Source of the DNA: Betaproteobacteria bacterium RIFCSPLOWO2_02_FULL_62_17
GTDB taxonomy: Bacteria; Pseudomonadota; Gammaproteobacteria; Burkholderiales; SG8-39
Assembly (NCBI GenBank): GCA_001770355.1
Contig: MEQV01000148.1
Location: 1 to 5,565 of the forward strand
Length of the DNA: 5,565 bases
Direction of reading: 5' to 3'
Shown here piece after piece: positions 4,729 through 5,565 of this stretch. Both the position numbers and the translations under genes were made by a program. The notes under the pieces were generated by a model. The model was not told the origin of the DNA. It ran no database searches and saw only the letters and a list, made by a program, of their open reading frames with translations. Numbering within the stretch: position 1 is the first letter of the stretch; every line of letters starts with the position of its first letter.

Positions 4729-5565
4729 ATGAAAATCGAGCAACTGCCGCAACCGAGCCTGAACGCCGAATCGAGGAGCGACGCTGCCCTTTCCCATTCC
4801 CTTTTTTTCTGGCGCCGCAGCATCGCAAAACACCTGTTTGCGATTTTCTTTCTGACCCTGCTGATCGGCGCGATCGCCTGGTTCTACGCCTCGTCGCTGA
4901 CGCCCATTTATCGCGCCACCAGCACGGTATTCATCGAATCGTCCCGGTCGAAGGTCGTCTCCATCGAAGAGGTGTACGGCAACATCAGCGGCACTCGCGA
5001 CCACATCCAGACACAGGCGGAGATCATCAAGTCGCGCGATATGGCGGTAAAGCTGGTCAAGCGCCTCGGGCTGGTGACACATCCGGCCATCGATCCGCGG
5101 CAAAAGCCTCCGGAATTGGATATTGCATCACGATTGAGCAACTACTTTCCCGCAGCTTGGCTGCCCAAGACGGAGTCGCCGGCTTCGGACGAAGAAGTAC
5201 TCGGCAATGCCATCGGAGAGGTGTTGAACGGTCTGAATGTTCAGTTGGTGCGCAACAGCCAACTCATCCGCGTCAGTTTCGAATCCAGCGACCGGAATCT
5301 GGCCGCCACCGTCGCCAATACGCTGCCGGAAGTCTATATCGAGAACGACCTTGAATCGCGGCTGCAGATGACGCAAAAGGCGGCTTCATGGCTCACCGGC
5401 CGTCTCAAGGGCCTGCGGGAGAACCTGGATAGTGCCGAGCGTGCGCTGCAACAGTTCCGCGACAAGGAAAAGATCATCGATACCAAGGGCATTGCGCTTG
5501 GGATCAAGGGGGAGCTTGACCAGCTCACGAGCAGTATGGTGTCCGCGCGCCAAAGGGCATCCGAA
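4729..5565 (+). CDS. Wzz/GumC/Wzc-type polysaccharide co-polymerase, N-terminal part (cut by window end)
   Basis: Only the first 279 residues are present; the frame stays open to the last base. A polar cytoplasmic N-terminus (1-34) leads to a transmembrane helix at about 35-55 (HLFAIFFLTLLIGAIAWFYA). The periplasmic Wzz domain follows: IYRATSTVFIE (60-70), KVVSIEEVYG (75-84), IQTQAEIIKSRDMAVKLVKRLGL (93-115, described by position) and LIRVSFESSDRNLAATVANTL (179-199). A long charged helix starts near 222 (GRLKGLRENLDSAERALQQF) and should form the coiled-coil arm. This pattern is typical of proteins that set polymer length and contact the OPX partner, often fused to a C-terminal BY-type tyrosine kinase with Walker motifs. 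That part lies outside the window, so kinase fusion is only expected. No Shine-Dalgarno precedes the ATG; translation probably couples to the OPX gene. Confidence 0.85.
   Translation, partial: MKIEQLPQPSLNAESRSDAALSHSLFFWRRSIAKHLFAIFFLTLLIGAIAWFYASSLTPIYRATSTVFIESSRSKVVSIEEVYGNISGTRDHIQTQAEIIKSRDMAVKLVKRLGLVTHPAIDPRQKPPELDIASRLSNYFPAAWLPKTESPASDEEVLGNAIGEVLNGLNVQLVRNSQLIRVSFESSDRNLAATVANTLPEVYIENDLESRLQMTQKAASWLTGRLKGLRENLDSAERALQQFRDKEKIIDTKGIALGIKGELDQLTSSMVSARQRASE

Noticed and set aside
2824..5565. Assignment to a PEP-CTERM/exosortase (XrtB) eps locus
   Set aside because: The order barrel-OPX-Wzc resembles epsL/epsE/epsF loci, but no exosortase or PEP-CTERM motif is in the window, and the Wzc-like N-terminus looks like the general GumC/Wzc type.

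Overview
The window looks like chromosomal DNA from a Gram-negative proteobacterium. It encodes a periplasmic lytic transglycosylase, an outer-membrane beta-barrel, an OPX-type polysaccharide export protein and a Wzz/Wzc-type inner-membrane protein. The GC-rich genes and the style of the proteins suggest a betaproteobacterium, but this is an inference; no 16S or other marker gene is present.

Layout. Two gene groups diverge from an AT-rich intergenic region at about 2512-2823. To the left, on the minus strand, is a two-gene operon: a secreted protein made of ten exact 36-residue Sel1 repeats (2511 to 1177), followed two bases later by an MltD-type lytic transglycosylase (1174 to 44). To the right, on the plus strand, is the start of an exopolysaccharide/capsule export cluster: a secreted outer-membrane beta-barrel (2824-4038), a short OPX/Wza-like periplasmic export protein (4183-4719) and the N-terminal 279 residues of a Wzz/GumC/Wzc-type chain-length and co-polymerase protein (4729 to beyond the window end).

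The intergenic region is the least ordinary part. Bases 2521-2700 are about 33% GC by hand count, far below the genes. It holds three TTGACA hexamers, a perfect 19-bp odd palindrome lying in the spacer and -10 of the best forward promoter, and a 12-bp perfect palindrome ATTAACGTTAAT. A leader follows that can fold into three successive hairpins; the last contains the Shine-Dalgarno sequence of the beta-barrel gene. This suggests control at both the transcription and the translation level.

How the genes may work together. The inner-membrane Wzc-like protein would contact the short OPX protein in the periplasm. That OPX protein has neither a lipobox cysteine nor the C-terminal outer-membrane helix of Wza, so the adjacent beta-barrel is the natural candidate for the outer-membrane exit. 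The divergent Sel1 protein and transglycosylase could scaffold the envelope-spanning machine and open the peptidoglycan for it, but that link rests on position only. I see no transposase, tRNA, rRNA, CRISPR array or integration site.
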